NCBI GenBank assembly: GCA_017354895.1
Contig: CP071494.1
Span: forward strand, 4,278,001 to 4,342,000
Reading direction: 5' to 3'
DNA from: Podospora comata
Taxonomy: Eukaryota > Ascomycota > Sordariomycetes > Sordariales > Podosporaceae
Length of the DNA stretch: 64,000 nt
The position numbers and the translations under genes were made by a program. The notes beneath the pieces were generated by a model. That model saw only the letters and a program-made list of their open reading frames with translations, did not search any database and was not told the DNA's origin. Positions within the stretch are counted from its first letter, which is position 1; each line of letters begins with the position of its first letter. Of this stretch, positions 11,164 through 23,941 are shown piece by piece.

Positions 11164-13189
11164 ATGGAGTCGGCGTCCAAAGAGTTGACCATCTCAAAGA
11201 CGCTGCTCACCTCGGCTCTCTTTCGCCCTGATCCAGTCTCCTGTCCGCGCAATGACATCGAGTCTATGCTCGCGCTCCTCAACTCGACCATCGCCGAGTG
11301 CTCGCCAACCAATGTCCAGGTTTGATAATACGCTTTGTTCCATAGCTTGTTTGCCCGTTGAGAGACCTGATGGCTAAGTCGCACCGCGTCAGAGATGCAA
11401 ACAATGGGCTCTGAACAATCTGATTCCTTCGCCGAACCGGATCTCCAACTTTTGCAAATACTTGGTCGCCCTTTCCAAGTCGATTGGCCAGGACAAAGAT
11501 GTCACCGCACAATCAGCGAGGAATCGCGTGCCCTCGGCAAGGCGACGCCGGCTACACATACTCTATATTCTCAACGACTTGCTCTATCACGTCAAGTATC
11601 GAAACCGCGATGACGGCTTTGCCCAGAAGCTAGAGCCCGCATTGCCTGCTTTGTTCAAGAGCGCTGCCGCCTTCAACAATTGCCCCAAACACATTCGAAA
11701 ACTACGAGACCTGGTCAGCCTGTGGGAAGAGAACCAGTACTTTCCCCAGGGACACATTCACGAGCTCCGAACAGCAGTAGAAACGCCAGTCGAGGAGGAT
11801 GCAGCTAAGGACGCCGAGCAGACTGTCGCCTCAGACGCTTCTGCGGCTAAGCTGGCAAAATCAGCCCCATTCATCATGCCAGCAATGCACGGAGACCCTT
11901 CGGTGCCGTGGTACGACCTTCCTGCAGGCACTTGGCTTCCACATCTCCAAAAGAACTCGACCAAGTCGATAAACCCGTCGGTAATCAAGCCGCTGGAGTT
12001 GGTCAAGGGACCAGCGGAACCGAACCTAGTGGAAGCAGTCAAGAGCCTCCTTCTCGATATCGACAAGATCTACTCTAATGAAGCGGACTTTGGCGAGACG
12101 CCACGAGACATTGGTCAGATGGGAGAGGTGGTCGAGATTGACGAAATCACGGGCGATATCATTGGAGGTGACACCTACTATGGTTGGTCTCGGCAGTTTT
12201 GCAATAACATGAAGGCGCGGAAGCGGAACGGTGGACGACAGAACGAGCGGGATGATAGTAGAGGAAGAAGACAGACGCGATCATCGCGTTCGTACAGCCG
12301 GTCACCCAGTCGATCCCGCAGTCGTAGTGGACGCCGCCGCGGCCACAGTGTGTCGAGCAGGAGCTCAGATCGGCCTGCTTTCAAACGCCAGCGAGTCTCG
12401 GAATCACCACGCAGCGGTAGAAGTCGGTCTAGACGTCGACGCAGAGATGCGAGCAGGAGCAGGAGCGGGAGCAGAAACAGATCTAGATCCTACACGGATC
12501 AATCACGGTCACGATCAAGATCAAGATCACACTCCAGCCGGGGCGCTCGTTCAAGAAGGCATCGCAGCCGGAGTTACTCCCGATCCCGGTCCAGATCAAG
12601 GTCTCGTTCTCGTTCTCGATCCCTCTCCAGATCCCGTAGCCACAGCGGCCGAAGCAGAAGCCCAATAGGAAGCTTCCCCAAAAGCCCAAGCTACTTCCCA
12701 CCACCGTCCAGAGATCGGATATCACAACCTGGCCATCAAGCTTATCCAAGTCAACCACCGCCGCCACTGCAAACCCAGCCGGTTTATGTACCGCCCACTG
12801 GCAACTTTCCCGGCGGATATCTTCCACCGAACTACCTAGGGGCAGGATTACCGATGCCGCTCCCGCCACCGCCGAATTACATCGGGCCTTGGCCTCCTGC
12901 GCCTCCGCCACCTGGTGGTATACCTCAGGGGTTTTTCTCTGGGATTCCGCCGCCTCCTCCTCCTCCTCCTCCTCCTCCTCCTCCGGGACTGGGGATGGGA
13001 TTTCAGGGGGGTTGGGCTGGGAGGGGGGGTCATGGAGTGCCGTCTCCTCTTTCGCCGCCGACGGGGCCGCAGGAGGGGTATCAGGGTGGGTGGCAGCAGG
13101 GACGTGGGGAAAATAATGGGGGGTATAATGGTAGGGGTGGTGGGAGGGGAGGTGGTAATAGGGGGGGCTATGGACAGAAGAGGTGGTGA
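11164..13189 (+). CDS. CID-domain protein with RS domain and polyproline tail (CHERP/SCAF-like)
   Basis: This is likely a pre-mRNA processing factor that reads the RNA polymerase II C-terminal domain in the nucleus. Exons are 11164-11319 and 11393-13189 (phase 0), giving 650 residues. The CID/RPR domain spans about residues 25-170, with RCKQWALNNLIPSPNRISNF, RRLHILYILNDLLYHVK and CPKHIRKLRDLVSLWEENQY. A linker with VEIDEITGDIIGGDTYYGWS follows. Next comes an RS domain of roughly 170 residues full of SRSRSR dipeptides, then a Pro/Gly-rich region with a run of 13 prolines. The end is an RGG-like tail (NGGYNGRGGGRGGGNRGG). The order CID-RS resembles human CHERP and SR-related CTD-associated factors, but no SURP or G-patch is visible. 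Codons in the last 200 bases are markedly G-rich. The domain call is firm; the orthologue name is uncertain. Confidence 0.9.
12947..12984 (+). repeat. Coding (CCT)n tract, polyproline
   Basis: A run of CCG/CCT codons, ending in a pure CCT tract, encodes 13 consecutive prolines of the CID/RS protein. The pure part is prone to slippage and could vary in length between strains without breaking frame. Confidence 0.9.
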
Positions 13190-15050
13190 GATGTCTGATC
13201 AGGGGAGTGGGGTATTAGACATGGCTTTTGGTGCCCAATCTGTACAGCCACTGATTGACAGAATGGGAAGAGCTTGAGAAAATATATCATGTTTTTTGGA
13301 CTTTGGTAAACACCTGAAGCGTTTTTTTTATTTGACCAGTATGTTGCCGTCTTGGTGATCGGATACCTCTTTGGAAGGATACCTCTTTGGAAGGATACCT
13401 CTTTGGAAGGATACCTCTTTGGAAGGATACCTCTTTGGAAGGATACCTCTTTGGAAGGATACACACGAGGCCGGCAAGGTTAAGAAAACAACGTCATGGA
13501 TGACGGCCGGACGAAAAGTCTAGCCTGATAGCAAGGGAATGACTATATATAATTCAAAAAGCAACTGGATGCTGGGAAAGGAAGGGTATTTTGTCGTTTG
13601 ATTGCGAGGGATATACCTATGCGGCCTTTTGGCGGCAGGATATAGAGTATGTCTTGCGGTGTGAGTCACTGTCACTGTATTGGCTGGAGATTTTAATTCT
13701 GCTTTTTGGGGGTGGGTGAGTGGGCTCTTGTGGGTGGAAAATACGGTAGTGTGGAGCGTTGAGCAAGTTGACGGGTTAATGGTTTGATGTGATTCACGTC
13801 ATAAAACACATACACATTCTTCAGCAGCCCATGTGACATTTCAATCACTTCGACTTCTTCTCCCTTGTACACCATCTAACTCATTGCCACTACCACTACC
13901 AACTACAGCTACGAATACAGCTACTTTTTTTCTTTTTTTCTTACAGCACCTGGGCAGTGGGTGGGGAGCGGGAATCGTAAACGGTCTTCACCAGGGCAGG
14001 CAGGCCATACGTAGGTAGTCGTCAGGTTTCTCGTCACCATTGGAAAAAAAGACGAAGCCATACCATCCATTCATTGTAGTAGGGGCCCCCGCTATAGAAG
14101 GAAGAACGAGCTGGTCTTTGAATAATAGAAGAAACGACAAACAAAAGTAACCGAACAAAAAGATAAAGTAGTAGAAGAAGAAGAAGTAAAAAAAAAAGAG
14201 TGAGACACATAGTCGTCCGGAGAAGAAGAATAGAAAAAGAAAGAAAAAAAGGGAAGAGAGGAAAATAACAACAATATTCGTCCAGAAGCTTCTCGGAAAG
14301 CAACCACACCCCCATTCTATTGCAACCCAAACCAATTTCCCCTTCCTCCCCCCACTCTCCCCCTTTTTTTTTCCGCTTTTCCCTCTCTCCCTCCTCCAGC
14401 AGTCGTCCCCTCCCTTGACCAGCCAACAAACACTTGCCTCTGTGATATCATCTGGTGTCCCAAGTAGTAAACCCGGCACACAAGACTTTTCTGTATCTGC
14501 AGTCCGGCCCACTCTTTCCATCCCGGTGTACCTTGCCCATTGAAAGGCGGAGAAACGGAGCAGAAAAAGGCTGAATGATTCTTGAGGATCGATTATTGAT
14601 TCGAGGCGCAACGGCCAATAGCCCTTTTTGTTGTAATTTTGCCCACCACTCCAACCACCCATCCAGCCACCCTGAGCCCACTGAAAGCCAACCACCAAAA
14701 GCAGCAAGATAATAACATACTCCCTCGCGTAGACTGAAATGAAGTAACCCCGATGCTATGTACTCCGTCGAAATCTGAATTATTAACAACAAAATCATCA
14801 GCATTCATTCCCCGCCTGAGCGGTCGTTGAACCGACTGGGTGCCGCCGTCTAATAAGCTCCAGTATCATTTTCGTCAACAGACATTGCGAGGTATTGGTA
14901 AAGCCAAACGCAGGGCTCGCGGCATGAGCCAAGGGGAAGAGTGGTCGTGTGAATTGGGATCGGATGGAGATGACGACTTTCAGGAAAGGACGACCGCCTG
15001 TTGCCGAAGAGACTGTAATTATTTTTTATGCAGACCGATCGATCCAAAGA
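13190..15050. other. Intergenic between convergent CID/RS and B56 genes
   Basis: 1.86 kb between two convergent stop codons. It contains a 16-bp minisatellite and long purine/pyrimidine-asymmetric tracts (about 14150-14400). Those tracts produce spurious long frames rich in Phe/Leu on the minus strand. No gene, tRNA or conserved motif could be supported; probably two 3' UTRs and terminators. Confidence 0.55.
13361..13462. repeat. 16-bp minisatellite, 6.4 copies
   Basis: Six perfect copies of GGATACCTCTTTGGAA plus six bases of a seventh lie about 170 bp past the stop codon of the CID/RS gene. Perfect identity suggests recent expansion. Each unit also contains the imperfect palindrome TTCCAAAGAGG on the other strand. 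Confidence 0.97.
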
Positions 15051-17270
15051 TCACCGCTGCCCCCTGCCAGAGCCCGCCGAGTTCTGTCTCTCGTGCGTGG
15101 GCCGACGGTCTCTCCGGTCACCGTCCTGGAGGTTGAGTGAATCCAGCCTCATCTGGTTGTCCTCAGTTGCGTCCACTTCGTTCAAAGCGGGCATTTGGGC
15201 TACGGCGGTCCGGGTTGGTGGGCCCCCAGCAGCTGAGCCCGTTCCATTGAGAGATTTCCGCCGGTTGGCTTGCTCTGCGATGGCAGCCCACTTTCTCTCG
15301 CGAAGAGCTTCCCTTGCGGATGCGCTGTTCTGCTGCTCTGTGTATTCATGCGAGCAGTCGTCAAACAGCTGGGGGTTGATCTCCATAAACAGCTTCATAG
15401 CATTGTACACCATGCCATGGATCGTCCTGCCAAAAGTTAATCCCATGCACGCGACTGGGTCAGAAGACAAGTTACATACCTATTCCAATGGCCCTTGGAG
15501 TTCTCATACAGAGGGGCAAACATGATAGGGAGAATGATCTCGACGTTGTCGCTGACCAAGTTGCAGAAGTACTCGTTGTTCCAGAAGTAAAGAGCCCTTT
15601 CAGCGACCTGGAAGTGGGGGCTGGCAACCGATTTGGCGAGCTGGTGGAAGAGAGGCTCCTGAACCTTGGCGAACTCGGCTGGGTCCATGACCTCGAAAAT
15701 GTCTTCAACCTCATTGAGGAACATAACCTCTTTGGTACTGTTGACTTTGGGCCAGTAACGCAACAAACCGAGAACCACCTCTTCTGTCAGGGAAGCATCC
15801 TTCTCGAGGAACTGAACAATGCAGTACGCAAGTTGAGGGTGGTACATGCTCAGGCTCTTGACTTTGTGGAGGGGAATCAGCACCCTGGTAAGGAACAGCT
15901 TGTGCTCCTCCTTCAGGGGCAGAGCAAAGCCGTTGATGATGGAACCGAGAATTTCCAACAACTCCGCGATGCCGTTGAAGCGCTCCGTCTCGTAGGTGAA
16001 TTGGAAAAACACATTGTTGATCGAGCGGCGAATAAAGGATCGGAGGTTAAGGAATTTGCCGTAGATACGGTGGAGGGTGGTCTTCAAAAAGTCGCGCTCC
16101 CTAGGGTCCTCAGAATCAAACAACTCGAGAAGTTGGAGCACAAAGCTGTGATCAATGTATGCCTTGGCGATGTTTGTGTTGAAATCCTGGCTCTCAATGA
16201 ACCGGAGAAAGAACTCATATACGACCTGAATATGCGGCCAGGCAACCTCCAGCACAGGCTCGTCCTCTTCGGGATCGAAGGCCTCGCCCTGAGGGTTCAT
16301 GGGAGGCGGGATGGGGCGGAACAGGTTTTTGGCAAACATGCCAACCACGACTGGATACATGGGTTCTGTGATAACCTGACGGTTGTTGGCCACATAGTCC
16401 AAAAGCTCATGAAGCGCCAGCCTCTTGATCTCCTTGGACTTCATGTCGGCACTGGCATCGTTGAAATCGAAGATGACGTTGCATTGATCAATCTTCTTCA
16501 TGAACAGATCCTCGCGGCGTCCAGGGGGAACCTCGTGAAAGCCGGGGAGCTTCTCGAGCTCACGATGAGCAGAGATGTCAAATCGTGACGAATGTTGCCG
16601 TCTCGGCGTCTTGGGGCCCTCGAGGACATCCTTGGGGGTTTGATGCAGTCGGTCAAACATCAGGGACTTTTGGCCGGCTTTCGGAGGGGCGAGGTCGTGG
16701 GGCATGGTTTCGGCGGCACCAGGCGGGGGGACGTGCTACAAGGAAGATGTACGTCAGTGTCAAGGTTCACAGAGCATTGGCGCGAGCAGCGATTCTCACC
16801 GGAGCACTTGGGCTGATGATGACGGTAGGCGGGAGAGTGCCGTGTCTAACGGGTGTGCTGCCTCCATTTGCCCCCGCTGTCTGACCTCCCAGGCTACCAA
16901 AACGATCCGGGCCACCGGCGTTCTGTCCGGCGCCAACCTGAGCGTTCAGGGTGGCATTTCCATGATCATCATGAACAGCGCTGTTGGGCGGCAGAGGCTT
17001 GTTCAAAGTCGATGTAGAACTGGACGGGGTCAGATTTGGCGACTGGTTTGCGTCCTTGGAGTTCGGCGAAGCCGTTCCGTCCTTCGAATCCTTATTCTTC
17101 TTGGAGGACTTGCTTGAGTCCCTGTCCCGACCTCGTGAGAGCTAAACACCCACTAAGATTAGCAGCCGAATCGAGACGCATTCATCCAAAGAGCAGACGG
17201 CGCAGAGAATGCACAATATGATGAATGTTGAAGATGGGATACCTACGACTCTCTGGCTGAAACGCTTCAT
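15051..17270 (-). CDS. PP2A regulatory subunit B56 (B-prime), Rts1/ParA type
   Basis: This subunit directs protein phosphatase 2A in stress, septation and centromere functions. Exons are 17270-17247, 17141-16800, 16735-15480 and 15426-15051, with all phases agreeing, giving 665 residues. Exon 1 encodes only MKRFSQRV and joins [15 protein letters not shown], a typical B56 start in fungi. The N-terminal region to about residue 180 is Ser/Pro/Asn-rich. The HEAT-like B56 core follows with [104 protein letters not shown] and [13 protein letters not shown], then [21 protein letters not shown]. The C-terminal tail is basic and polar. The gene is divergent from TFC1 across 1.6 kb. The call is secure. 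Confidence 0.96.
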
Positions 17271-18857
17271 CTTGGTGGACAACAGCTTCTCGTCTGTGGG
17301 GCGGTTAGAGGCGCCCAACTCGACCCTACTGCTGGGAACAGAGCACGTCGTTCAGCGGTATGCTCGGGTAGGCAGGAAGGCAAGGGTCAGGCTATCCCGT
17401 GCAACGCGGTTGTTCTGGTGATCGAATGTTCCGACGAGTCCCGGGTTGTGCATTCACGCAATCGACACCGACAGACAGGTATGTGGTCGCTTCAGAGCGC
17501 GCCGGGGGTTCGTCGTGTTGCTGCCGGATGATCAAGACGGCGGGTCGGGGCACAGCTCTGCCAATGGCGGGGCTTGAGCGGCGCAGTCGAGGAAGAAGCT
17601 GAGTTGTCGGGATCGGGGTGCGGGTGCGGTGCTGGGTGCAGCGTGCGTTGCGTGGTGGTGCTTGGTGCTTGGTGCTTGGTGCTTGCCAGCACGGACAAGG
17701 CAGGGCGATTGAGGAGAGCGGGTCCTACCCCAAGGGCAGCAGATGACAGACGGAGGACGGAACAGCTGCCAGAGCGACAATCGCAGCGGTAAGTTGGAGG
17801 ATCTAAGATGGGCTGCTGGAGAGATGTCGTCGCGATCTCAAGCTCGACTAGTGAATGCTCCAAGTTCGGGCCGCACCTGTGATGTTTGATTTGAATGTGA
17901 TCCGAAGCTGGGGTAGTTTGGGAAATGGATGCTTGGGCTGGGCGTTCCAGGTGATAGGTGGTTTTGCGGGGCTGTTGGAGGGTTGAACGTGATGTTTTGG
18001 ATTTGGCGTGTCTGGGTTAACTAAGGCATATCACGCATTCACCTGCATACATGAGGCTTGCGCAGATGATGAATCGATTTCCTAGGATCTCGGGCCCGTC
18101 ATAGGTGACGCTTTACGAGATAGTGGAATCCCGAAGTTCCAGCTGGTCAAGTTGAGACAACGGATTGGCACCTGGAGATGGGACCAAGGGGGAGACACGG
18201 GGAGTCGGACGTGCTGGAAATTAACCACCAGGCCCGCACTGAACGTGACACGAGGCTGAGCATAGGCTCACAGTCGATGTCCAGGTATCTTCCCATAACT
18301 GCAACGCTACTTCTCGATTGGCTATCTATCTGCCTATATGCCCATCTACTACTTTGCGGTCATGATGCCCTCCAGGGCTGAAACTTTACAAAGTTGAACG
18401 CAATAGCTCCTCGAATTAAGAGCATGTTCACCTAACTCATAGATCTAGGTAACATATGTTGTAGAAGTGGGGCTACTGCTATTGTCATTCCTGCTCGTAG
18501 CCAACCCTAACAGAAGCTCAACCTTACCTCGTCATTTTTCGTAAACAACACTCGATCACAATACAAACCACTTTCCTCGAGAAAATTGCTTTTGGAGCTA
18601 CTAGGAGAATACACGACGATCAATAACGGAGAATTGATCCCCATCGTAAGGTTGCGCCACCAGCCTAACCGTTGAGCTTCGCTCTAGCTTTTACTTGCAT
18701 TCAACAAGGCCGAAACAAAGCCCAATCCCCACAGCCAACCCTGCCGCTCGAACCCTGTTTGACACTCGCTTCTCACTCACGAACCCTTTTACACCCATTT
18801 TTGCGCCTCGATCTTTCACATCACGATCGAGATTCAACCATAATCGCGCGATTCATC
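17271..18857. promoter_or_regulatory. Divergent intergenic/promoter region of B56 and TFIIIC genes
   Basis: 1.59 kb between two divergent start codons. It holds a short 7-bp tandem repeat (GTGCTTG x4, 17658-17685) and a CT/CA-rich stretch before the plus-strand ATG. No open frame here has family or splice support. Confidence 0.55.
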
Positions 18858-21331
18858 ATGGATCCAGAAACCCAGAAAGATGAAGAGCAGGCGCCCATAT
18901 ACACCATTCCTTCAAGGCGACTCGGTGCTCTTGAGCACCCAATGATCATCAAAAATCTCGACAAAGGCATCAAGACCTTGGGTCAGAACAATGCTTTCCA
19001 CGCCGTAAGTTGCATCATATGAAAGTTCACAATTTAATACTTACAATCTCTCAGATTCTCGACTCGGCCAGTCCCCAAATCTCTGTGCCTCTCTACCTCA
19101 GACCAGATAATCCCACCGCCCGCCCTCTCACCTCACACAACGCCCTCACCCACAATGTCGTCCTCAAGGTCACAGTCCCCAGGCGAACAGGTCGCAAGCG
19201 CAAAAGAGGAACCGACGATCCCTGGGAAGGTGAAGTCCTCCCTCCATCCGACTCGTCAGAGGTCCTCTCCCGCGATCGACTGGACCACCCAGCCATCATC
19301 CGCCGCAAACTGCAAGATAATCCCACGACCTACACCGTCACCCCAGTCGGCATAATCAACAACACCCACCGCTATCGCGGCCTCGCCGACTTTCAGTACT
19401 CCCTCTCTCACTCTAAGTTCATGAACAAGTTCGTCTCCAACGTCTTGCCGGGTGACATCAACAAACTCAAGAACTTCTCTTTGGCTCCCGGGATTGAAAC
19501 AGGCAAAGACATCGATTTGATCCCACCCCCTTATTTCACCCCAATGTCGCTGCCTTTTAGTTATGGGTACAACCAAAACCCCCACACAAAGGAACTCGCC
19601 TCTGGTGGCTCAAAACTCGTCCCAGACGGGGTAGACGACAACTCTGACGAGGACGATGAATACGCCCGTGTGGTCAACGTCACAGCCCGCGGCCCAGCAG
19701 CGGGTTACTTCATCGCCCAGGATGAATATCCTGTGCCCACGGCACCCAAAAAACAACCCGACATGACGGACCCCCAAATCGCCGCGATTATCAATGAAAT
19801 GCGTGCTGCCATGGAGGAGAGACCAATCTGGACACGCAGGTCGATGTGGAATCGGCTTGGTGCCAAGTTCGCGGAACTACCCAAGAATGGCGGGCTGGTG
19901 AGGCATTGTCTGCAGTTTGCGGGGTATCAGTTCAAGGGGGGCCCGTGGAGGGATGCGCTGGTGAAGTACGGCTTGGATCCGAGATCTGACCCCAAGTATA
20001 GGGTGTATCAGACTTTGATATTCAAGCTGCACAAGACGAGAATTGGGAGCGTGGGACGGAGCTGGCAGGCGGTGAGGAGGAATGAGATTTCGGTGACGAA
20101 TTTTGGGAGGTACTGGAGGGAGTTGGGGGTGGGCAATGGGGCTCCGAGGATGGGTGGGAGGGTGGATGAGGCGTTATTGAGGACGCATGTGTTTGACGGG
20201 GAGAGTTTCAGCACGGATGGGAAGGTGTGGCAGGTGATTGATATTACCGACCCGCTGCTAAAGAGCTTGTTTGAGGGGGCCGAGGTGAGGCAGGTTTGTG
20301 ATAATGAGGTTAGTGGCTTCTATCACCGGGTTTTGTGGTCGGTGGCGAAGGCGATTATGAAGACGAAGATGTTGGCGGTGAGGTTCAACCGGGAGTTGAG
20401 GGATGAGGACTTTTCGGCAGCGTTGGAGGCGGTTAGGGGCCCTGAAAACGGCGGCGATGGGGGTGGGGGTAGGAGCATTGGGATCAGTTTGCCGGATTTG
20501 AACCTGAGCCCGGAGGAGTGTGAGCAGTTGAGGGGGCACAAGATGAGGCCGGGGGTGAAGCAGGGGACGAAGAGGGATCGGTGGGCGGAGAAGAAGAAGA
20601 AGACGCATTATCGGGTGAGGATCCCGTTGAAGGATGTGGAGGAGAAGGAGGCGAGGAAGATGATTTGGTTGTTGACTAGGCATGAGAAGAAGTCGGAGGA
20701 CGAAGGGGGGGTTATTGACCCCGCTTTGGCTGGGGTTGGGGTTGAGGTTGTGGGGGGTAAGGAGAGTTCTGCTTCCATGGCTGACAAGGAAGTACAGAAA
20801 GTTGCAGAGAAACCAGACGGTGTTATGCCGAGCATCGAGGGCGCTGGCGAAGAGGAAGAAGATGATGATGAAGGCGGTGTACTCCAAGACATCCTCGACG
20901 ACATGGAAGAAGACGAGGAAGGCAGTAGCACCAGTGACAGTGAAGAGGAAGAAAACGAAGGCGAAGAAGAAGAAGAGAGTCTTGACTCGGAGGATGACTT
21001 GGAAGAGGATGAAGAGGAAGACGAGGAAGAAGAGGACGAGGAATTCGACAGCCAACAGGTGGATCAGAACCGTGGTATGGCTATACCCACCAGCAAAAAG
21101 ACTGTCACTTTTGAAGACGGACTTGGTCTGGTACAAGAGGAATTTGACTATGATGAGATGGAGGAAGAGGGTGATTACGATGAAGAGGAGGAGGGCTACG
21201 GGGATGGCGAAGAGTTCGGGGGTTATAATGAGGATGAGGAAGGGTACTATGATGATGACGAAGATGCGTATCCAGAGGAGGAGTACTATGATGAGGGCAG
21301 GGTGGATCGTGCTGATGAACCGCAGCACTGA
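18858..21331 (+). CDS. TFC1: TFIIIC subunit tau95/Sfc1 (Tfc1 family)
   Basis: tau95 is the TFIIIC subunit that helps recognise the A box of tRNA and 5S genes. Exons are 18858-19004 and 19055-21331 (phase 0), giving 807 residues. The N-terminal triple-barrel region carries [24 protein letters not shown] and YRGLADFQYSLSHSKFMNKF. The conserved DNA-binding part has RPIWTRRSMWNRLGAKF, YQFKGGPWRDALVKYGLDPR and YRVYQTLIFKL. The last 170 residues are extremely acidic (runs of Glu/Asp/Gly/Tyr), as in known tau95 proteins. Codon style changes sharply near 19,850. The 5' part uses C-ending codons on a C-rich coding strand; beyond it the strand is G-rich (GGG, GTG, AGG). No frame break accompanies this. 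The call is secure. Confidence 0.94.
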
Positions 21332-22005
21332 GCCGGTGGTCTACATGAGACAGCGCGTCATAATCTGCCAAAGGGTTTGACATGTAGCGCATTGCTGGAT
21401 GCAGTGTATATATCACAGCACAACTCATGTATATGTACCTTGTAACGAATCATACATATCAGTATGACCCAACTGACAACTCTGTCCATGATGGCCTAAA
21501 AAGAAGCAAAAGAAGACCACCCCTCCTGGGAGGAGGACCCAGCGCAACGGAATGAGAATCCACTATGTTAACCGATACACCAGAGGGGTCTGCTCTTCGG
21601 TCTGATACTGCTTGCCTGTTTGATGGAAGCTGCTGGCGGAAGACTGTATCGTATTGGGCAGTGAGATGGGCAGGCGGGTGGTGGCAGGAAGAAGTGCTTG
21701 TCTTGAGAAGGGACGTGGCGGTAGAGTCATCATGCCGCGTGACGTTGGGTGGGAGGAACTAGGAAAGGAAGGAAGGGGCGGGGAGAAGGCAGGAGGCAGG
21801 CGGGATCTTGCCTCGCGGTTGTTAGGCAGGCAGGAACAACGATGTGGACGGTCCCGTCTTTCCATATGGCAGGGTCAAGAGTTCTCGCGGCAAACATCCC
21901 ATTGAAAAACAGATGTAGCTCTTTGAAATGGCCTGTTTATACATTGTAGTTTACATGTGTGGATTTTATACATTTAAGATTATATGCTCATACCACCCCC
22001 TGATT
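21332..22005. other. Intergenic, 3' of TFC1
   Basis: 674 bp holding the TFC1 3' UTR and the downstream end of the decayed minus-strand gene. No coding or RNA signal was recognised. Confidence 0.5.
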
Positions 22006-23444
22006 TCACACACAAGGGCAATCCAACTCCGCACAAGTAGAGTAATAGCTGAACCCCCCGAGTTCTATGGATGAGCATTCCACCACGGGTACCACACCCG
22101 CGAGTCCATCGCCGAATCCCCCCAGCGCGGCCCAGAGGCAGCTGAGATGCCAGACTGAACCCGAGTGTATGGGTTGACTAAAGGGGTTGGACAGTCCCCG
22201 GTAACCAAACGGCTGATCGTTGATGTGGGCCGGGCCGTTGATCTTGAGCTTTGTTGGTAGGAAGAAGAGGAGACCTGGGTTTGTACAGGATCGTTGCGCT
22301 TTGTGGTTGTTGTTGTTGTTATTGTTGGTCCAGGCACTGTTGCAGTCGAGAGCCCGAGGGACAGATAGGTAAGGTAGTTTGTTCACTTGTAATTGCTGAC
22401 AGGCCGAAAGAACAGCCAAATCGGTGGGTTAAGGCTGGTTGCTGGATACCTACATTGAAGCACTTGGGTGGGTTGTACTTTTGGTCCTCGTGAAGATGTT
22501 TTGTCAAGCTCGGTCGTAGAATAAGTGTAACTCCATTCTTCTCCACAGGGCATCGAATTTTCAAGTCAGCAACCATAGACACAGTTTCAGTGAGGCCTTC
22601 TGTGATCGAGGCCTCCAGGCTTCTTTGATGACGATTTAACCAGAGAACCGAACGTTGGACACCGCAAACCCATAGTCTTCACACGCAAGCACCTTGTTCG
22701 CACAGTAAGACTGAAGGGACTGCTTGAGCGATGGATAGACAAGTGACCTTCCAGGTATAACCGAAATTATACTTCGCCGCTGGTGGAGGTGTGTAATAAG
22801 TGATTGTTATCATGTAGCAGTTACTCGACAGGCACTTGATGGCATCACGGCTTTCATAAAGGTCATTGGCCACGCAGGCAGCCCCGGCTGCATCACCGGC
22901 ACCATCGTTGATATTGACAGCTAACTGCAACTGGAAAGCGACCGTTTAGTTAGCGCACCAGAGGTCTTCATAGGAGGAGAGCAATCTCCAGGCGCACCTC
23001 TCTGTCGATGGCCGCCCAGTGAGGATGGGGTCTCCATCCCCCGTTCTCTGAAATTGTCCTCGAGAACTTCCTGCTCGGCGGTGTTGTCTGGGTCGGCAGA
23101 ACCGCCCTCACAAATAAGAGGGGATTGACATCGTCGGGTGGATCTTGGTCCTTCCAAGCGGTGACGGCGCCGTCGGTAATCTGGACCCACAGGAGTATTG
23201 AGCTGCTGCTTCATGTCACAAGTCCCGCCGACCCAAGAGACATCGAAGCACTGGATATCAACAGTGTGAAGTTTGCTCTATCGGGTAAGATGGCGAGCAT
23301 GTAGCAGTGGAAATAATGCTCTTCACGATAAAATAAGGAAAGAAGGAACCAGCTTGATGAAGGCTGGCCGCCGACGTGTGGGGGAAAGCGTTGATGCATC
23401 ATGTTCAAGATAGACACATTATGGTTTACCAGCTTTCTCTCCAT
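22006..23444 (-). pseudogene. Decayed cysteine-rich, secreted-type fungal protein gene
   Basis: Several short protein-like blocks occur on the minus strand in a consistent order but not in one frame. Examples are VDIQCFDVSWVGGTCDMKQQ, ITDGAVTAWKDQDPPDD, VNINDGAGDAAGAACVAND, TITYYTPPPAAKYNFGYTW, YCANKVLACEDYGFAVSN, LTETVSMVADLKIRCPVE and a C-terminal ECSSIELGGFSYYSTCAELD. Paired cysteines and lack of long hydrophobic segments suggest an extracellular protein. I recall similar strings from large secreted fungal proteins but cannot name the family. The locus appears broken, with at least four interruptions beyond what introns would explain. It is treated here as a fossil; no repaired form is offered. 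The 5' boundary is approximate. Confidence 0.5.
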
Positions 23445-23941
23445 CTCATCTCACCTTGATCCATACACATTGTCGAAATTACACCTAGGTATCAAGGGTT
23501 GCTTCTATAATCTCGCATTCTTCTTGGAGCCCCTCATTTGCATGACACCCTTTCAAACTTGATCAAATGTGAGTATGCCAGGAATCAGTCAGTCACAAGC
23601 TAGCAGTTCCCTGACTTGCGCTACATATGATGATTCGTGCCTTCGTCTGCTGTCGATTGCTGCCTGGCAATAAAGCAATTTACGATCATGGCAGGCGCCA
23701 GTGCGGGTTGTAGTTGCCATCTTTGACCAGAATTCCCCAGCTAACCAATGACTGCCAAAACAAGCAGCTTGCGTGATATGTGCGAGTGTAGGGAAGGAGC
23801 AAAGCGAGCCGAGGGCACCTCAACTCTCCTGTTGTCAATGAGATCGGATTGAAGGTTGGCTGTTTCACATCTTGGGGCCAAAGCATCGCAACTCAGGCAA
23901 AGGACAGGAAAGAAGAATTTCATCGACCACCAATCATCAAG
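23445..23941. promoter_or_regulatory. Upstream region of the eL43-like gene
   Basis: 497 bp without coding signal. The last 70 bases are A-rich and end in CATCAAG just before the ATG, a normal fungal leader. No specific motif could be assigned. Confidence 0.45.

Noticed and set aside
13988-14707. 239-codon open frame on the minus strand, rich in Phe/Leu
   Set aside because: It arises from a long purine-rich tract on the plus strand and has no conserved content. It lies in the convergent 3' region.
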